DNA from: Neobacillus kokaensis
GTDB lineage: Bacteria > Bacillota > Bacilli > Bacillales > Cytobacillaceae
NCBI RefSeq assembly: GCF_014656545.1
Contig: NZ_BNDS01000001.1
Location: 62,001-126,000, forward strand
Direction of reading: 5' to 3'
Length of the DNA stretch: 64,000 bases
A program made the translations under genes and the position numbers. The notes below the pieces were generated by a model. The model was not told where the DNA came from. It saw only the letters and a list, made by a program, of their open reading frames with translations, and did no database searches. Positions 26,513-37,425 of the stretch are shown piece by piece. Within the stretch, counting starts at the first letter, position 1, and every line of letters starts with the position of its first letter.

Positions 26513-27391
26513 ATGCATGAATTTAATGAAAAATTAATCACCATACTGCATTATCCAAATAGTACTTGGAGAAACGTATTCCTAATATTGAAAAAAGATC
26601 CGACACTAGCATCCTTTCATCCCTATCAATTGGCTGAACAGCTGAAAATGGCCCTTGCCGCTAATGAAAAACCTTCCACACCTTCTTCAATTGAATCCTT
26701 TCATCCCGACAAAATTCATGATCAAATTCGCCAATACAAAGCAAACGAAATAACGGTAATTACTTATTTTGACAAAGATTATCCCAGCTATTTAAAGGAA
26801 ATTTATCAGCCGCCATGGGCGCTGTTTGCAAAGGGTGATGTATCATTACTTGGCAAAGATCCGAAACTTGCCGTTGTTGGTTCTAGACAGCCAACCCAAT
26901 ATGGGAAAAATGCCGTTCGGCTCCTGTTCCCGAAATTAATTCAAAATAAAATCCTCATTGTCAGCGGCCTTGCAAAAGGTATAGATACCCTTGCTCATGA
27001 ATATGCCATTAAAAATGGCGGGCATACAATCGGAGTAATTGCTGGCGGATTCCATCATATTTACCCAAAAGAAAATATGAACCTGGCTGCGGAGATGATG
27101 AAATCTCAGCTGGTCCTATCGGAATATCCGCCTGATACGAAGCCTCAAAGATGGCATTTCCCAGCTCGGAATCGGATTATAAGCGGATTATCCCGCGGTA
27201 CATTTATTATAGAAGCAAAAAGAAAAAGCGGTTCATTGATTACAGCAAATTATGCTGTACTTGAAGGGCGGGAAGTATTTGCGCTTCCTGGCAGCATTTT
27301 TAACCCTTATTCAGATGGTACGAATGATTTAATTCAACAAGGGGCAAAACTTGTCACTAAAGCAGAGGATATTTTAGAAGAAATAAGATAA
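26513..27391 (+). CDS. dprA: DNA processing protein DprA
   Basis: A 292-residue DprA/Smf protein. The Rossmann-like core (about 70-285) contains VVGSRQPTQYG, IVSGLAKGIDTLAHEYAI, GHTIGVIAGGFHHIYPKEN, FPARNRIISGLS and KSGSLITANYAVLEGREVFALPG. It loads RecA on incoming single-stranded DNA in transformation and may protect DNA in non-competent cells. The ATG at 26513 is preferred over in-frame TTGs at 26504 and 26507, which sit too close to GGAGG. The order sucCD-dprA-topA is conserved in Bacillus. Confidence 0.95.
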   Translation: MHEFNEKLITILHYPNSTWRNVFLILKKDPTLASFHPYQLAEQLKMALAANEKPSTPSSIESFHPDKIHDQIRQYKANEITVITYFDKDYPSYLKEIYQPPWALFAKGDVSLLGKDPKLAVVGSRQPTQYGKNAVRLLFPKLIQNKILIVSGLAKGIDTLAHEYAIKNGGHTIGVIAGGFHHIYPKENMNLAAEMMKSQLVLSEYPPDTKPQRWHFPARNRIISGLSRGTFIIEAKRKSGSLITANYAVLEGREVFALPGSIFNPYSDGTNDLIQQGAKLVTKAEDILEEIR

Positions 27392-27740
27392 AACTCTAAC
27401 TAAATTAAAGGAAATTTATTAAAATATGAAGTATTCTTGAATAAAGGGATAAAATTTAGTATAAAAAGGTTGAAATTATTTCTAATATGTTATACATTTT
27501 CCAACAGATGTTCGAAAAAAAGAATAACTTAAAAAAGAAAAAATAATATTGTAAATAAATAATGATTAATTATATTTTGGGATATGGGAGTTTTGTAAAA
27601 TATTTTCTCTGAAACAAATTGGTTCAATGGAATTTGGAATTTAGAAAACTTCTCAAATTGTAAGCACTAATGAAAAAAGGCTGCAAGTCATTTTCAAGGC
27701 GCTTTCATATTTTCCCTCTTAATTTAAGGAGGAATGGAAC
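27392..27740 (+). other. AT-rich intergenic region dprA-topA
   Basis: This 349-base spacer has no supportable gene. It is strongly AT-rich and holds a likely promoter at 27437-27465, and a second candidate (TTGAAA at 27470, extended -10 TGTTATACA at 27488). If used, these give topA a leader of about 240-270 bases. No clear dprA terminator is visible. Confidence 0.6.
27437..27465 (+). promoter_or_regulatory. Probable topA promoter
   Basis: TTGAAT (27437-27442), a 17-base spacer, then TATAAA (27460-27465). It lies about 275 bases upstream of the topA ATG. Confidence 0.5.
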
Positions 27741-29819
27741 ATGACTGAATTTCTAGTAATCGTAGAATCGCCTGCTAAAGCGAAAACGATTGAACGATAC
27801 TTAGGAAAAAAATATAAAGTAAAAGCATCTATGGGTCATGTAATAGATTTGCCGCGGAGTCAAATGGGCGTTAATGTGGAACAAAATTTTGAACCTAAAT
27901 ATATAACGATTCGCGGGAAGGGACCTGTTTTAAAGGAATTAAAAACAGCAGCTAAAAAAGCAAAGAAAGTTTTTCTAGCAGCCGACCCTGATCGTGAAGG
28001 GGAAGCAATTGCCTGGCATTTGGCGCATAGTCTCGGGGTAGATACGGAATCTGACTGCCGTGTCGTATTTAACGAAATTACTAAGGATGCGATCAAGGAG
28101 TCCTTTAAACATCCGCGTTCGATAAATATGGATTTGGTGGATGCCCAACAGGCACGGAGGGTTTTGGACCGGCTTGTAGGTTACAATATCAGCCCGCTGT
28201 TGTGGAAAAAGGTGAAAAAAGGATTAAGTGCAGGCAGGGTGCAGTCAGTTGCAGTAAGACTAATTATTGACCGGGAAAAGGAAATTCAAGCCTTTGTACC
28301 TGAAGAGTATTGGACGATTGAAGGGGAATTCCTTAAAGGAACAAACCATTTCAGCGGTTTTTTCTATTCTCTTGCTGGCCAAGGAAAAACAGATTTAAAG
28401 TCCGAAGAAGATGTACAAAAGATTTTGCGGGAAATGGAAGGCAATAAATTTAAGGTTATTTCTGTTAGTAAAAAAGAGCGAAAACGAAATCCAGCACCAC
28501 CATTTACCACATCATCATTACAGCAGGAAGCAGCAAGAAAATTAAATTTTCGTGCTAAAAAGACGATGATGCTTGCCCAGCAGCTTTATGAAGGAATTGA
28601 ACTTGGCAGTGAAGGAACGGTTGGTTTAATCACCTATATGAGAACAGATTCAACAAGAATCTCAGAGGTTGCACAGACAGAGGCTGCGGATTATATTAAG
28701 AGTGCCTATGGGGACAACTATTTAAAAACAGAACAAAGAAAAGAGAAAAAACAGTCGAACGCACAGGATGCTCATGAAGCCATCAGGCCAACGAGCTCTT
28801 TTAGGGACCCTAATAGTTTAAAGGCCTTCCTTTCAAGAGATCAGCTGCGCTTGTACAAATTAATTTGGGAGCGGTTTTTGGCCAGCCAGATGGCACAGGC
28901 TGTAATGGATACAATGAGTGTTGATTTGCAAAATGGCAACGCCATTTTCCGTGCTACTGGATCGAAAGTAAAATTCCCGGGATTTATGAAGCTTTATGTA
29001 GAAGGCTCAGATGATCAAGTGGATGAAATTAATAAAATGCTGCCTGACCTAAATGAGGGTGATGAGGTATTTCAAAAAGATATTGAACCCAAGCAGCATT
29101 TTACCCAGCCGCCGCCAAGATATACCGAGGCAAGATTGGTTAAGACACTTGAGGAGTTAGGCATTGGACGACCTTCTACTTATGCACCGACGCTGGATAC
29201 GATTCAAAAGCGTGGCTATGTTGGTCTGGACAACAAACGCTTTGTGCCAACTGAACTTGGGGAAATTGTTCATGAAGTGATGGTGGAATTTTTCCCGGAA
29301 ATCATCGATGTGGAATTTACCGCTAGATTAGAAAAAGGTTTAGACAATGTTGAAGATGGGAAAATGCCTTGGATCAAACTGATTGATTCATTTTACAAAG
29401 AATTCGAGACGCATTTAAAAATAGCAGAACAAGTAATGGAAAAAATAGAAATCAAAGATGAACCCGCAGGTGAGGATTGTGAAAACTGCGGCAGTCCAAT
29501 GGTATTTAAAATGGGACGCTACGGGAAATTCATGGCCTGCAGCAATTTCCCTGATTGCCGAAATACAAAACCAATCGTTAAAGAAATCGGTGTCACCTGT
29601 CCAAGCTGTAATGAAGGTACAATTATCGAAAGAAAGAGTAAAAAGAAAAGGATATTTTACGGCTGCAGCCGATATCCTGAATGTGAGTTTATTTCTTGGG
29701 ATAAACCATTGCCAAGAACTTGCCCGAAATGTGAAGGACTCCTGGTTGAAAAGAAATTGAAGAAAGGTGTCCAAGTCCAATGTGTTAGTTGTGACTACAA
29801 GGAAGAGGCACAAAGCTAA
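27741..29819 (+). CDS. topA: DNA topoisomerase I
   Basis: A 692-residue type IA topoisomerase that relaxes negative supercoils. The N-terminal Toprim domain has [17 protein letters not shown] and [16 protein letters not shown]. The catalytic tyrosine is Tyr299 in [36 protein letters not shown] follows. The C terminus has three four-cysteine zinc ribbons ([38 protein letters not shown]). Length equals the Bacillus enzyme. AAGGAGGAATG precedes the ATG. A strong terminator follows. Confidence 0.98.
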   Translation: MTEFLVIVESPAKAKTIERYLGKKYKVKASMGHVIDLPRSQMGVNVEQNFEPKYITIRGKGPVLKELKTAAKKAKKVFLAADPDREGEAIAWHLAHSLGVDTESDCRVVFNEITKDAIKESFKHPRSINMDLVDAQQARRVLDRLVGYNISPLLWKKVKKGLSAGRVQSVAVRLIIDREKEIQAFVPEEYWTIEGEFLKGTNHFSGFFYSLAGQGKTDLKSEEDVQKILREMEGNKFKVISVSKKERKRNPAPPFTTSSLQQEAARKLNFRAKKTMMLAQQLYEGIELGSEGTVGLITYMRTDSTRISEVAQTEAADYIKSAYGDNYLKTEQRKEKKQSNAQDAHEAIRPTSSFRDPNSLKAFLSRDQLRLYKLIWERFLASQMAQAVMDTMSVDLQNGNAIFRATGSKVKFPGFMKLYVEGSDDQVDEINKMLPDLNEGDEVFQKDIEPKQHFTQPPPRYTEARLVKTLEELGIGRPSTYAPTLDTIQKRGYVGLDNKRFVPTELGEIVHEVMVEFFPEIIDVEFTARLEKGLDNVEDGKMPWIKLIDSFYKEFETHLKIAEQVMEKIEIKDEPAGEDCENCGSPMVFKMGRYGKFMACSNFPDCRNTKPIVKEIGVTCPSCNEGTIIERKSKKKRIFYGCSRYPECEFISWDKPLPRTCPKCEGLLVEKKLKKGVQVQCVSCDYKEEAQS

Positions 29820-29845
29820 AGAGTGGACAATTTGTCCACTCTTTT
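29820..29845 (+). terminator. Terminator after topA
   Basis: AGAGTGGACA (29820-29829), a three-base loop, TGTCCACTCT (29833-29842), then Ts to 29845. Confidence 0.88.
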
Positions 29846-29981
29846 ACATGTTATTTAAAACTAAAAACTTTTTTGTTTGCAAAACGTGTAGTACAATGCA
29901 AGATGGACCTTAATAAGGGAAAGGTATACATATATAGTTCTCTTTCAAATTTGCAAACAGGAAGAAATATAGGAGGTCATC

Positions 29982-31289
29982 ATGAAGGATGTAATGGTTA
30001 ATGTAGTCGGTGCCGGTCTAGCAGGAAGTGAAGCAGCCTGGCAAATAGCTAAAAGGGGTGTAAAGGTTCGCCTTTTTGAAATGCGCCCAGTTAAACAAAC
30101 TCCGGCACACCATACAGATAAATTTGCTGAATTAGTCTGCAGTAACTCGCTTAGGGCCAATACGCTGACAAATGCAGTTGGTGTCCTTAAGGAAGAGATG
30201 AGGCAGCTTGATTCAGTAATCATCGCAGCAGCAGATGCTTGCTCTGTACCTGCAGGGGGTGCTTTAGCAGTTGACAGGCATGAATTCGCTGCAAAAGTAA
30301 CAGAAATGGTAAAAAATCATGAAAATGTCACGGTAATTACCGAAGAAGTAATAGAAATACCTGAAGGCCCGACGGTCATTGCAACAGGACCACTGACAAG
30401 TCCACAGTTATCGGAAAAGCTAAAAGGTCTTACGGGTGAAGAATATCTTTATTTTTATGATGCTGCAGCACCAATTATTGAAAAAGACAGCATCGATATC
30501 GAAAAGGTATATTTAAAATCGCGTTATGATAAAGGGGAAGCCGCCTATCTCAATTGTCCTATGACCGAAGAAGAGTTTAACCGCTTCTATGAAGCACTTG
30601 TTTCTGCGGAAACCGCTCCATTAAAAGAGTTCGAAAAAGAGATATTTTTTGAAGGGTGCATGCCGATTGAAGTAATGGCTGCCAGAGGCAAAAAGACAAT
30701 GCTTTTTGGTCCATTGAAACCGGTGGGGTTAGAAGATCCGAAAACCGGGAAAAGACCTTTTGCGGTTGTCCAATTGCGCCAGGACGATGCAGCTGGAACA
30801 TTATATAATATAGTTGGTTTTCAAACCCATTTAAAATGGGGACCACAAAAAGAAGTTATTCAGCTGATTCCCGGACTTGAGAATGCTGAAATTGTCCGCT
30901 ATGGAGTCATGCACCGCAATACGTTTATTAATTCACCAAAGGTTCTCTCGGCTACTTATCAATTTAAAAACCGTAAAGATTTATTTTTCGCTGGACAAAT
31001 GACAGGTGTAGAAGGCTATGTTGAATCCGCAGCTAGTGGATTAATTGCAGGAATAAATGCAGCTCGACTTGTTCAAGGAGATGAACCTGTAGAGTTTCCG
31101 ACAGAAACGGCAATTGGAAGTATGGCTCGATATATTACCTCAACAAATGTAGCAAATTTCCAGCCTATGAATGCAAATTTTGGGTTATTTCCTGAATTAC
31201 CTGTTAAGATTAGGGGAAAACAGGAAAGAAATTTGCAGCATGCAAAACGTGCGTTAGAGACAATTCAGAACTTTGTGAAGGTTTTGTAA
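29982..31289 (+). CDS. trmFO: Methylenetetrahydrofolate-tRNA-(uracil-5-)-methyltransferase TrmFO
   Basis: A 435-residue flavoenzyme that makes m5U54 in the T loop of tRNA using methylene-tetrahydrofolate. The FAD site is [19 protein letters not shown] at the N terminus. Further signatures are [52 protein letters not shown] and [16 protein letters not shown]. The ATG follows TAGGAGGTCATC. In B. subtilis xerC (codV) comes next; here a gene-free spacer does. Confidence 0.97.
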   Translation: MKDVMVNVVGAGLAGSEAAWQIAKRGVKVRLFEMRPVKQTPAHHTDKFAELVCSNSLRANTLTNAVGVLKEEMRQLDSVIIAAADACSVPAGGALAVDRHEFAAKVTEMVKNHENVTVITEEVIEIPEGPTVIATGPLTSPQLSEKLKGLTGEEYLYFYDAAAPIIEKDSIDIEKVYLKSRYDKGEAAYLNCPMTEEEFNRFYEALVSAETAPLKEFEKEIFFEGCMPIEVMAARGKKTMLFGPLKPVGLEDPKTGKRPFAVVQLRQDDAAGTLYNIVGFQTHLKWGPQKEVIQLIPGLENAEIVRYGVMHRNTFINSPKVLSATYQFKNRKDLFFAGQMTGVEGYVESAASGLIAGINAARLVQGDEPVEFPTETAIGSMARYITSTNVANFQPMNANFGLFPELPVKIRGKQERNLQHAKRALETIQNFVKVL

Positions 31290-31641
31290 ATTTTATTGCA
31301 AGGGCTATGGAAGTGTGTTAATATGTAGTAGCCTTTGCGAGGTAATTTGTTTGTAAATGTGAAATTTTTATTAAAGTTAGTAGTCAAGTATTTACAATTG
31401 CTTTGGAATTATTCAAAATAAACAATTGAATCATTATCAATATGTTTAAGTGGATTCCATTGTTCATATTTGAACATGAGACTTACAGTTCTTTTGCAGT
31501 GATACTTACGGTTATTCATTAAGGTAATGGAAGATAAGTTTTCCTCCAAATTGTTAATGATATTTTGAAAATTTTTTACATAAGTTAAACTGTACAAATT
31601 GTCTTATACAAATTATTACTCCAAAGGGAGGACCGTCTTAA
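31290..31641 (+). other. Gene-free spacer where xerC would be expected
   Basis: This 352-base AT-rich region separates trmFO from hslV. I see no xerC or remnant of a tyrosine recombinase in any frame. An inverted repeat GCAAGGGCTA (31298-31307) / TAGCCTTTGC (31329-31338), 10 bp with one wobble, follows trmFO but lacks a T tract. TTTACA at 31391 with CAAAAT at 31414 is a weak promoter candidate for hslVU-codY. Confidence 0.6.
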
Positions 31642-32184
31642 ATGAATCAATTTCACGCAACAACAATTTTTGCTATTCACCATAATGGCGAGTGTGCTAT
31701 GTCCGGTGATGGTCAAGTTACATTAGGTAATGCGGTTGTGATGAAGCATACAGCGAGAAAAGTTAGAAAGATATTTAATGGGAAGGTATTAGCCGGTTTT
31801 GCAGGTTCTGTCGCCGATGCTTTTACCCTTTTTGAACTGTTTGAAAGCAAGCTTCAGGAGTTTAATGGTAATCTTCAAAGGGCATCAGTTGAGCTTGCTA
31901 AAGAGTGGAGAAGCGACAGAGTACTTAGAAAACTTGAGGCGATGCTTATCGTAATGGACCGTGATAATATATTGCTGGTGTCTGGTACGGGGGAAGTTAT
32001 TGAACCTGATGACGGAATTCTTGCAATCGGCTCTGGCGGTAATTATGCATTGGCAGCAGGCAGGTCTCTTAAAAGGTATGCGGGTGAACAATTATCTGCA
32101 AACCAAATCGCAAAGGCTTCTTTAGAAATGGCTGCGGAAATATGTGTCTATACAAACCACAACATAATCGTTGAAGAGCTTTAA
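31642..32184 (+). CDS. hslV: ATP-dependent protease subunit HslV (ClpQ)
   Basis: A 180-residue proteasome-beta-like peptidase that forms a dodecamer capped by HslU. The core has [55 protein letters not shown] and [15 protein letters not shown]. The N terminus reads [10 protein letters not shown]: the conserved TTI of the family is at residues 7-9 behind a six-residue leader, so Thr7 is the likely nucleophile after processing. B. subtilis ClpQ starts MSSFHATT and has been described as an N-terminal serine protease; those serines are absent here. AAAGGGAGG precedes the ATG. Confidence 0.96.
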   Translation: MNQFHATTIFAIHHNGECAMSGDGQVTLGNAVVMKHTARKVRKIFNGKVLAGFAGSVADAFTLFELFESKLQEFNGNLQRASVELAKEWRSDRVLRKLEAMLIVMDRDNILLVSGTGEVIEPDDGILAIGSGGNYALAAGRSLKRYAGEQLSANQIAKASLEMAAEICVYTNHNIIVEEL

Positions 32185-32201
32185 TGGGAGGGAGACATAA
32201 A

Positions 32202-33605
32202 ATGTCTAAAACAACCAATTTAACACCTCGTCAAATAGTTGAAAAACTTGATCAATATATTATTGGGCAAAAGGATGCTAAAAAGGCGGTTGCTGTTGCT
32301 CTAAGAAATAGATATCGAAGAGGTCTTTTGAATGAAAATCTAAGGGATGAAATTATTCCAAAGAATATTCTCATGATTGGTCCTACAGGTGTTGGTAAAA
32401 CTGAAATTGCCCGTAGAATTGCCAAACTTGTTGGTGCACCTTTCGTCAAGGTGGAAGCCACTAAGTTTACAGAAGTAGGTTATGTGGGTCGTGATGTTGA
32501 ATCGATGGTCCGTGATCTTGCTGAAACCGCTGTGCGGCTTGTAAAAGAAGAACGGATGCAGAGTGTAAAGGAACGGGCGGAGGAAAATGCCAACAACCGG
32601 CTTATTGAATTGTTAGTTCCAGCTGCTAAGAAATCTACAAATTACAAAAATCCATTAGAGATGTTATTTGGGGGCGGTAATTCTTCTGCCGAACAAGAAA
32701 CACCGCAAGAAGACTATTCTATTCAAGAAAAGCGGAAAATTGTAAGAGAAAAATTAGCCCTTGGTGAATTAGAGAATGAAGTGGTTACAGTGGAAGTAGA
32801 AGAGCAAACACCATCTATGTTTGATATGCTGCAAGGCTCAGGGATTGAACAAATGGGTATGAATATGCAGGATGCTCTTAGCAGCTTTATGCCGAAGAAA
32901 CATAAGAAAAGGAAATTAACAGTTCGGGAAGCAAGGAAAGTATTAACGAATGAAGAGGCTTCCAAACTTATTGATATGGATGAAGTTTCATCTGAAGCAG
33001 TTTACCGTGCCGAGCAAACGGGTATTATTTTTATTGATGAAATCGATAAAATTGCCAGCAAAAACACTGGCGGTTCATCTGCTGATGTTTCAAGAGAAGG
33101 GGTTCAAAGGGATATCCTGCCAGTTGTAGAAGGTTCGACAGTGGTAACAAAATATGGTCCAATTAAAACCGATCATGTCTTATTTATTGCTGCAGGGGCT
33201 TTCCATATGGCAAAACCATCTGATTTAATTCCGGAGCTTCAAGGACGCCTGCCAATTCGGGTTGAACTAACGAAGCTGACTGTTGATGATTTTTATCGAA
33301 TATTAATCGAACCTGATAATGCCTTAATAAAGCAATATAGAGCATTATTGGAAACAGAAGGTATACAAATTGAATTTTCTGACGATGCTATTCGTAGGAT
33401 TGCAGAAATAGCTTTTGAAGTCAATCAAAATACAGATAATATTGGTGCCAGAAGACTTCATACTATTTTGGAAAAACTTTTAGAGGATCTTTCATTTGAA
33501 GCGCCTGATATCACCTTGGAGACAATCACGATTACACCGCAATATGTTGACGAAAAACTAGGAGCTATCTCAAAAAATAAGGATTTAAGTCAATTCATTC
33601 TATAG
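32202..33605 (+). CDS. hslU: ATP-dependent protease ATPase subunit HslU (ClpY)
   Basis: A 467-residue AAA+ unfoldase partner of HslV. Walker A GPTGVGKT is at 60-67, Walker B is [11 protein letters not shown], the I domain (about 115-245) is the variable inserted segment, and the C-terminal sensor-2 region has [26 protein letters not shown]. The C terminus SQFIL is the tail that inserts into HslV. The ATG at 32202 (GGGAGGGAG upstream) gives exactly the length of B. subtilis ClpY; an in-frame ATG at 32184 overlaps the hslV stop. Confidence 0.97.
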   Translation: MSKTTNLTPRQIVEKLDQYIIGQKDAKKAVAVALRNRYRRGLLNENLRDEIIPKNILMIGPTGVGKTEIARRIAKLVGAPFVKVEATKFTEVGYVGRDVESMVRDLAETAVRLVKEERMQSVKERAEENANNRLIELLVPAAKKSTNYKNPLEMLFGGGNSSAEQETPQEDYSIQEKRKIVREKLALGELENEVVTVEVEEQTPSMFDMLQGSGIEQMGMNMQDALSSFMPKKHKKRKLTVREARKVLTNEEASKLIDMDEVSSEAVYRAEQTGIIFIDEIDKIASKNTGGSSADVSREGVQRDILPVVEGSTVVTKYGPIKTDHVLFIAAGAFHMAKPSDLIPELQGRLPIRVELTKLTVDDFYRILIEPDNALIKQYRALLETEGIQIEFSDDAIRRIAEIAFEVNQNTDNIGARRLHTILEKLLEDLSFEAPDITLETITITPQYVDEKLGAISKNKDLSQFIL

Positions 33606-33704
33606 TAAAAATGGTTAGGCTTTTTAAACTTACCTAATATAGGGCAATGTTTGAATTACATTAAAATTTAATAATGGTTGTAGTTATTTAGGAGGAAGAA
33701 ACAA

Positions 33705-34484
33705 ATGGATTTATTAACAAAATCAAGAAGAATTAATGTGTTATTACAAAAGGCAGCTGGAAAACCAGTAAACTTTAAAGAAATGGCTGATACTCTAAGC
33801 GAAACAATTGAAGCGAATGTTTTTATCGTAAGCAGACGTGGAAAACTTCTTGGGTTATCTATTTATCAGCAAATTGAAAATGAACGTATGAAAAAGATGT
33901 TCGAGGCTCGTCAATTTCCAGAAGAGTATACAAATAAATTATTTAATGTGATGGAAACTTCGCCAAACCTTGAAGTAGAAAGTGAATATACTGCTTTCCC
34001 TGAAGAAAACAGAGATTTATTCCGTGAAGGATTAACAACTATTGTTCCGATTATTGGTGGTGGTGACCGTTTAGGGACTTTAATTCTTGCAAGACTGCAT
34101 GATAAATTTTCTGATGATGACCTGATTCTTGCTGAATACGGCGCGACTGTTGTCGGTATGGAGATTTTACGTGAAAAATCAGAAGAAATTGAAGAAGAAG
34201 CAAGAAGCAAAGCAGTTGTTCAAATGGCAATCAGCTCATTATCCTACAGTGAGCTTGAAGCAATTGAGCATATCTTTGAAGAGTTAAATGGACATGAAGG
34301 CTTACTAGTCGCATCCAAAATTGCAGACCGAGTCGGAATCACCCGTTCCGTTATTGTTAACGCACTAAGAAAACTTGAAAGCGCCGGCGTCATCGAATCC
34401 CGCTCTCTTGGTATGAAAGGAACTTACATCAAAGTTCTAAACGATAAGTTCTTAGTAGAACTTGAAAAGCTCAAATCACATTAA
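33705..34484 (+). CDS. codY: GTP-sensing global regulator CodY
   Basis: A 259-residue repressor, the same length as B. subtilis CodY. The N-terminal GAF domain (about 1-155) binds branched-chain amino acids; the C-terminal winged helix has [40 protein letters not shown], with recognition helix [19 protein letters not shown]. It senses GTP and isoleucine/valine and represses genes for amino acid uptake, motility and competence. TAGGAGGAAG precedes the ATG. Unlike in B. subtilis, rpsB rather than flgB follows. Confidence 0.98.
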   Translation: MDLLTKSRRINVLLQKAAGKPVNFKEMADTLSETIEANVFIVSRRGKLLGLSIYQQIENERMKKMFEARQFPEEYTNKLFNVMETSPNLEVESEYTAFPEENRDLFREGLTTIVPIIGGGDRLGTLILARLHDKFSDDDLILAEYGATVVGMEILREKSEEIEEEARSKAVVQMAISSLSYSELEAIEHIFEELNGHEGLLVASKIADRVGITRSVIVNALRKLESAGVIESRSLGMKGTYIKVLNDKFLVELEKLKSH

Positions 34485-34500
34485 GTAATGAAACTAAAAG

Positions 34501-34545
34501 GGTGTCAGGGCACCATGTGAAATTTTCACACGGTGCCTGACACCT
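34501..34545 (+). repeat. Long palindromic repeat after codY
   Basis: GGTGTCAGGGCACC... at 34501 pairs with ...GGTGCCTGACACC ending at 34545, extending through TGTGAAA/TTTCACA to give a stem of about 20 bp with one bulged G and one mismatch. TAATTTTTTA follows, so it can also terminate codY. I recall the TGCCTGACACC palindrome as a recurrent element in Bacillaceae genomes. It occupies the junction where the flagellar operon lies in B. subtilis. Confidence 0.8.
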
Positions 34546-34564
34546 AATTTTTTAAAAGTAAAAC

Positions 34565-34593
34565 TTGATTGTTCATTTTGTCTATGCTATATT
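34565..34593 (+). promoter_or_regulatory. Sigma-A promoter of rpsB
   Basis: TTGATT (34565-34570), a 17-base spacer, then TATATT (34588-34593) preceded by TGC, an extended -10. It predicts a leader of about 108 bases before rpsB. Confidence 0.72.
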
Positions 34594-34647
34594 ATTTCAT
34601 GGTGTTATTACACACGCTTATTGATTTAAACGGATGGTGCTGTTTAA

Positions 34648-35412
<765 letters not shown>

Positions 35413-35430
35413 ATTTATAGTGTAAACTTA

Positions 35431-35470
35431 AAAAAGGTGATAAGAGGGAGACCCTTTATCACCTTTTTTT
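35431..35470 (+). terminator. Terminator/attenuator between rpsB and tsf
   Basis: AAAAAGGTGATA (35431-35442) pairs with TATCACCTTTTT around an inner GGG/CCC pairing, followed by Ts to 35470. Partial read-through would set the S2 to EF-Ts ratio. Confidence 0.85.
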
Positions 35471-35557
35471 AAAGAAATATAATCAAGACAAAGTTTTATC
35501 TATAGCTGAAATGGCTAAGATAGGTGTACATAGTCTATTTTAAGGAGGATTTTACAC

Positions 35558-36442
35558 ATGGCAGTAACTGCTCAAATGGTAAAAGAATTACGTGAAAAAA
35601 CAGGCGCAGGTATGATGGATTGTAAAAAAGCTTTAACTGAAACAAATGGTGACATGGATAAAGCTATTGATTTCTTACGTGAAAAAGGAATTGCAAAAGC
35701 AGCTAAAAAGGCTGACCGTATTGCTGCAGAAGGGTTAACTTCAATCGTAACTGAAGGCAATGATGCGGTTATTTTAGAAGTAAACTCTGAAACTGATTTC
35801 GTTGCGAAAAACGAAGGTTTCCAAACTCTTGTTAAAGATCTTGCTGCACATCTTTTGAAAAACAAACCTGCTAGTGTTGAAGAAGCTTTAACACAAACAA
35901 TGGAAAACGGTGCAACAGTTAATGACCACATTAATGCTGCAATTGCGAAAATTGGAGAAAAATTAACACTACGCCGTTATACAATTGTATCTAAAACAGA
36001 TAATGATGCTTTTGGTGCTTACTTACACATGGGCGGACGCATCTCTGTTTTAACAGTGTTGGAAGGTTCAACTGACGCAGAAGCTGCAAAAGATGTTGCA
36101 ATGCATATCGCAGCATTGAATCCTAAATATGTGTCTCGTGACCAAGTTTCACAAGAAGAAGTAGAGCATGAGCGTCAAGTATTAACACAGCAAGCTCTTA
36201 ATGAAGGCAAGCCAGAAAACATCGTGGCGAAAATGGTTGAAGGTCGTCTTGGAAAATACTTTGAAGATGTTTGTGTTCTTGACCAGGCATTCGTTAAGAA
36301 TCCAGATCAAAAAGTACGTCAGTTTGTTGAGTCCAAAGGTGCTACCCTTCGCGAGTTCATTCGTTATGAAGTAGGCGAAGGTATTGAAAAGCGCGAAGAT
36401 AACTTCGCTGAAGAAGTTATGAATCAAGTGAATAAACAATAG
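35558..36442 (+). CDS. tsf: Translation elongation factor Ts
   Basis: A 294-residue guanine nucleotide exchange factor for EF-Tu. The N-terminal UBA-like domain has [37 protein letters not shown]; the core begins [12 protein letters not shown], the EF-Tu-contacting TDFV motif. It ends in the C-terminal module ([18 protein letters not shown]). AAGGAGGA precedes the ATG. It ends at a strong terminator. Confidence 0.98.
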   Translation: MAVTAQMVKELREKTGAGMMDCKKALTETNGDMDKAIDFLREKGIAKAAKKADRIAAEGLTSIVTEGNDAVILEVNSETDFVAKNEGFQTLVKDLAAHLLKNKPASVEEALTQTMENGATVNDHINAAIAKIGEKLTLRRYTIVSKTDNDAFGAYLHMGGRISVLTVLEGSTDAEAAKDVAMHIAALNPKYVSRDQVSQEEVEHERQVLTQQALNEGKPENIVAKMVEGRLGKYFEDVCVLDQAFVKNPDQKVRQFVESKGATLREFIRYEVGEGIEKREDNFAEEVMNQVNKQ

Positions 36443-36505
36443 TCAACTTTTCTCAAGACTAAACAACAATGAGGTTTTAAGGGAATGTTACTGTAATAGA
36501 TTTTG

Positions 36506-36537
36506 AATAGGGGACACGATGTGTGTTCCCTATTTTT
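36506..36537 (+). terminator. Terminator after tsf
   Basis: AATAGGGGACAC pairs with GTGTTCCCTATT (12 bp, one wobble), followed by Ts. Confidence 0.85.
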
Positions 36538-36559
36538 AAAGAAAAATATGTTTAAAATA

Positions 36560-36672
36560 GCTAGCTCTAGTGCCTAGTCCCGACAAGGAAAGCCCAATAA
36601 GTCGCAAAGGTTAAAAAGCAACCTTCCGGCCGGCTCGTCTTATGCTTGTCGGGGCAGTCCAAGGCGCTTATG
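36560..36672 (-). repeat. Dispersed inverted-repeat element, copy C (minus orientation)
   Basis: Read on the minus strand this region starts AAGCGCCTTGG, continues GACAAGCATAAG, GAGCCGG, an inner hairpin AAGGTT...AACCTT, and ends near CTAGAGCTA, matching copies A and B block by block. The outer arms CCGACAAG and CTTGTCGG are well preserved, so it is the most symmetric copy. It ends 28 bases before pyrH. Confidence 0.8.
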
Positions 36673-36699
36673 CTTTTAAATTTACATACGGAGGTTTAT

Positions 36700-37425
36700 A
36701 TGAGTAGTCCAAAATACAAACGCGTGGTATTAAAATTAAGCGGGGAGGCATTAGCCGGAGATGAGGGCTTTGGAATTAAACCTTCTGTAATTAAATCAAT
36801 TGCCACACAAGTAAAGGAAATAGCTGAACTGGGAGTAGAAGTAGCGGTAGTTGTAGGCGGCGGCAATATTTGGCGCGGAAAAATTGGCAGCGAAATGGGC
36901 ATGGACCGGGCAACAGCAGATTATATGGGAATGTTGGCAACGGTTATGAATTCCTTAGCTCTCCAGGACAGCTTAGAGCATTTAGGGATTGAATCCCGTG
37001 TGCAAACTTCGATTGAAATGCGTCAAGTAGCTGAGCCGTATATTAGACGGCGGGCGATGAGACATTTAGAGAAAAAACGCGTTGTCATTTTTGCAGCAGG
37101 TACAGGAAACCCATATTTCTCAACAGATACTACAGCAGCATTAAGAGCAGCAGAAATTGATGCAGAAGTTATTTTAATGGCAAAAAATAATGTTGACGGT
37201 GTTTATTCGGCAGATCCAAGGTTTGATGCGAATGCAACGAAATATGACGACTTATCATTCCTTGATGTTATTAAAGAAGGTTTGGCTGTCATGGATTCAA
37301 CGGCATCTTCGCTATGTATGGATAATGATATCCCGTTAATTGTTTTCTCTATTACGGAACAAGGAAATATTAAAAAAGCAGTTATGGGTGAAAAAATCGG
37401 TACAATTGTTAGGGGGAAAAATTAA
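36700..37425 (+). CDS. pyrH: UMP kinase
   Basis: A 241-residue amino-acid-kinase-fold enzyme that phosphorylates UMP to UDP. Motifs are [78 protein letters not shown] and [19 protein letters not shown]. The ATG at 36700 with ACGGAGG upstream is chosen; a longer frame from 36646 runs into repeat sequence and is not credible. The stop shares its last base with the frr start (TAATG). Confidence 0.98.
   Translation: MSSPKYKRVVLKLSGEALAGDEGFGIKPSVIKSIATQVKEIAELGVEVAVVVGGGNIWRGKIGSEMGMDRATADYMGMLATVMNSLALQDSLEHLGIESRVQTSIEMRQVAEPYIRRRAMRHLEKKRVVIFAAGTGNPYFSTDTTAALRAAEIDAEVILMAKNNVDGVYSADPRFDANATKYDDLSFLDVIKEGLAVMDSTASSLCMDNDIPLIVFSITEQGNIKKAVMGEKIGTIVRGKN

Noticed and set aside
31409-31597. 62-residue minus-strand ORF in the trmFO-hslV spacer, considered as a xerC remnant or small gene
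   Set aside because: It needs a TTG start with no ribosome-binding site and shows no tyrosine-recombinase motif or other recognisable pattern.
36646-36699. N-terminal extension of pyrH starting inside the repeat
   Set aside because: The extension is translated repeat sequence, and a good ribosome site precedes the ATG at 36700, which gives the family N terminus.
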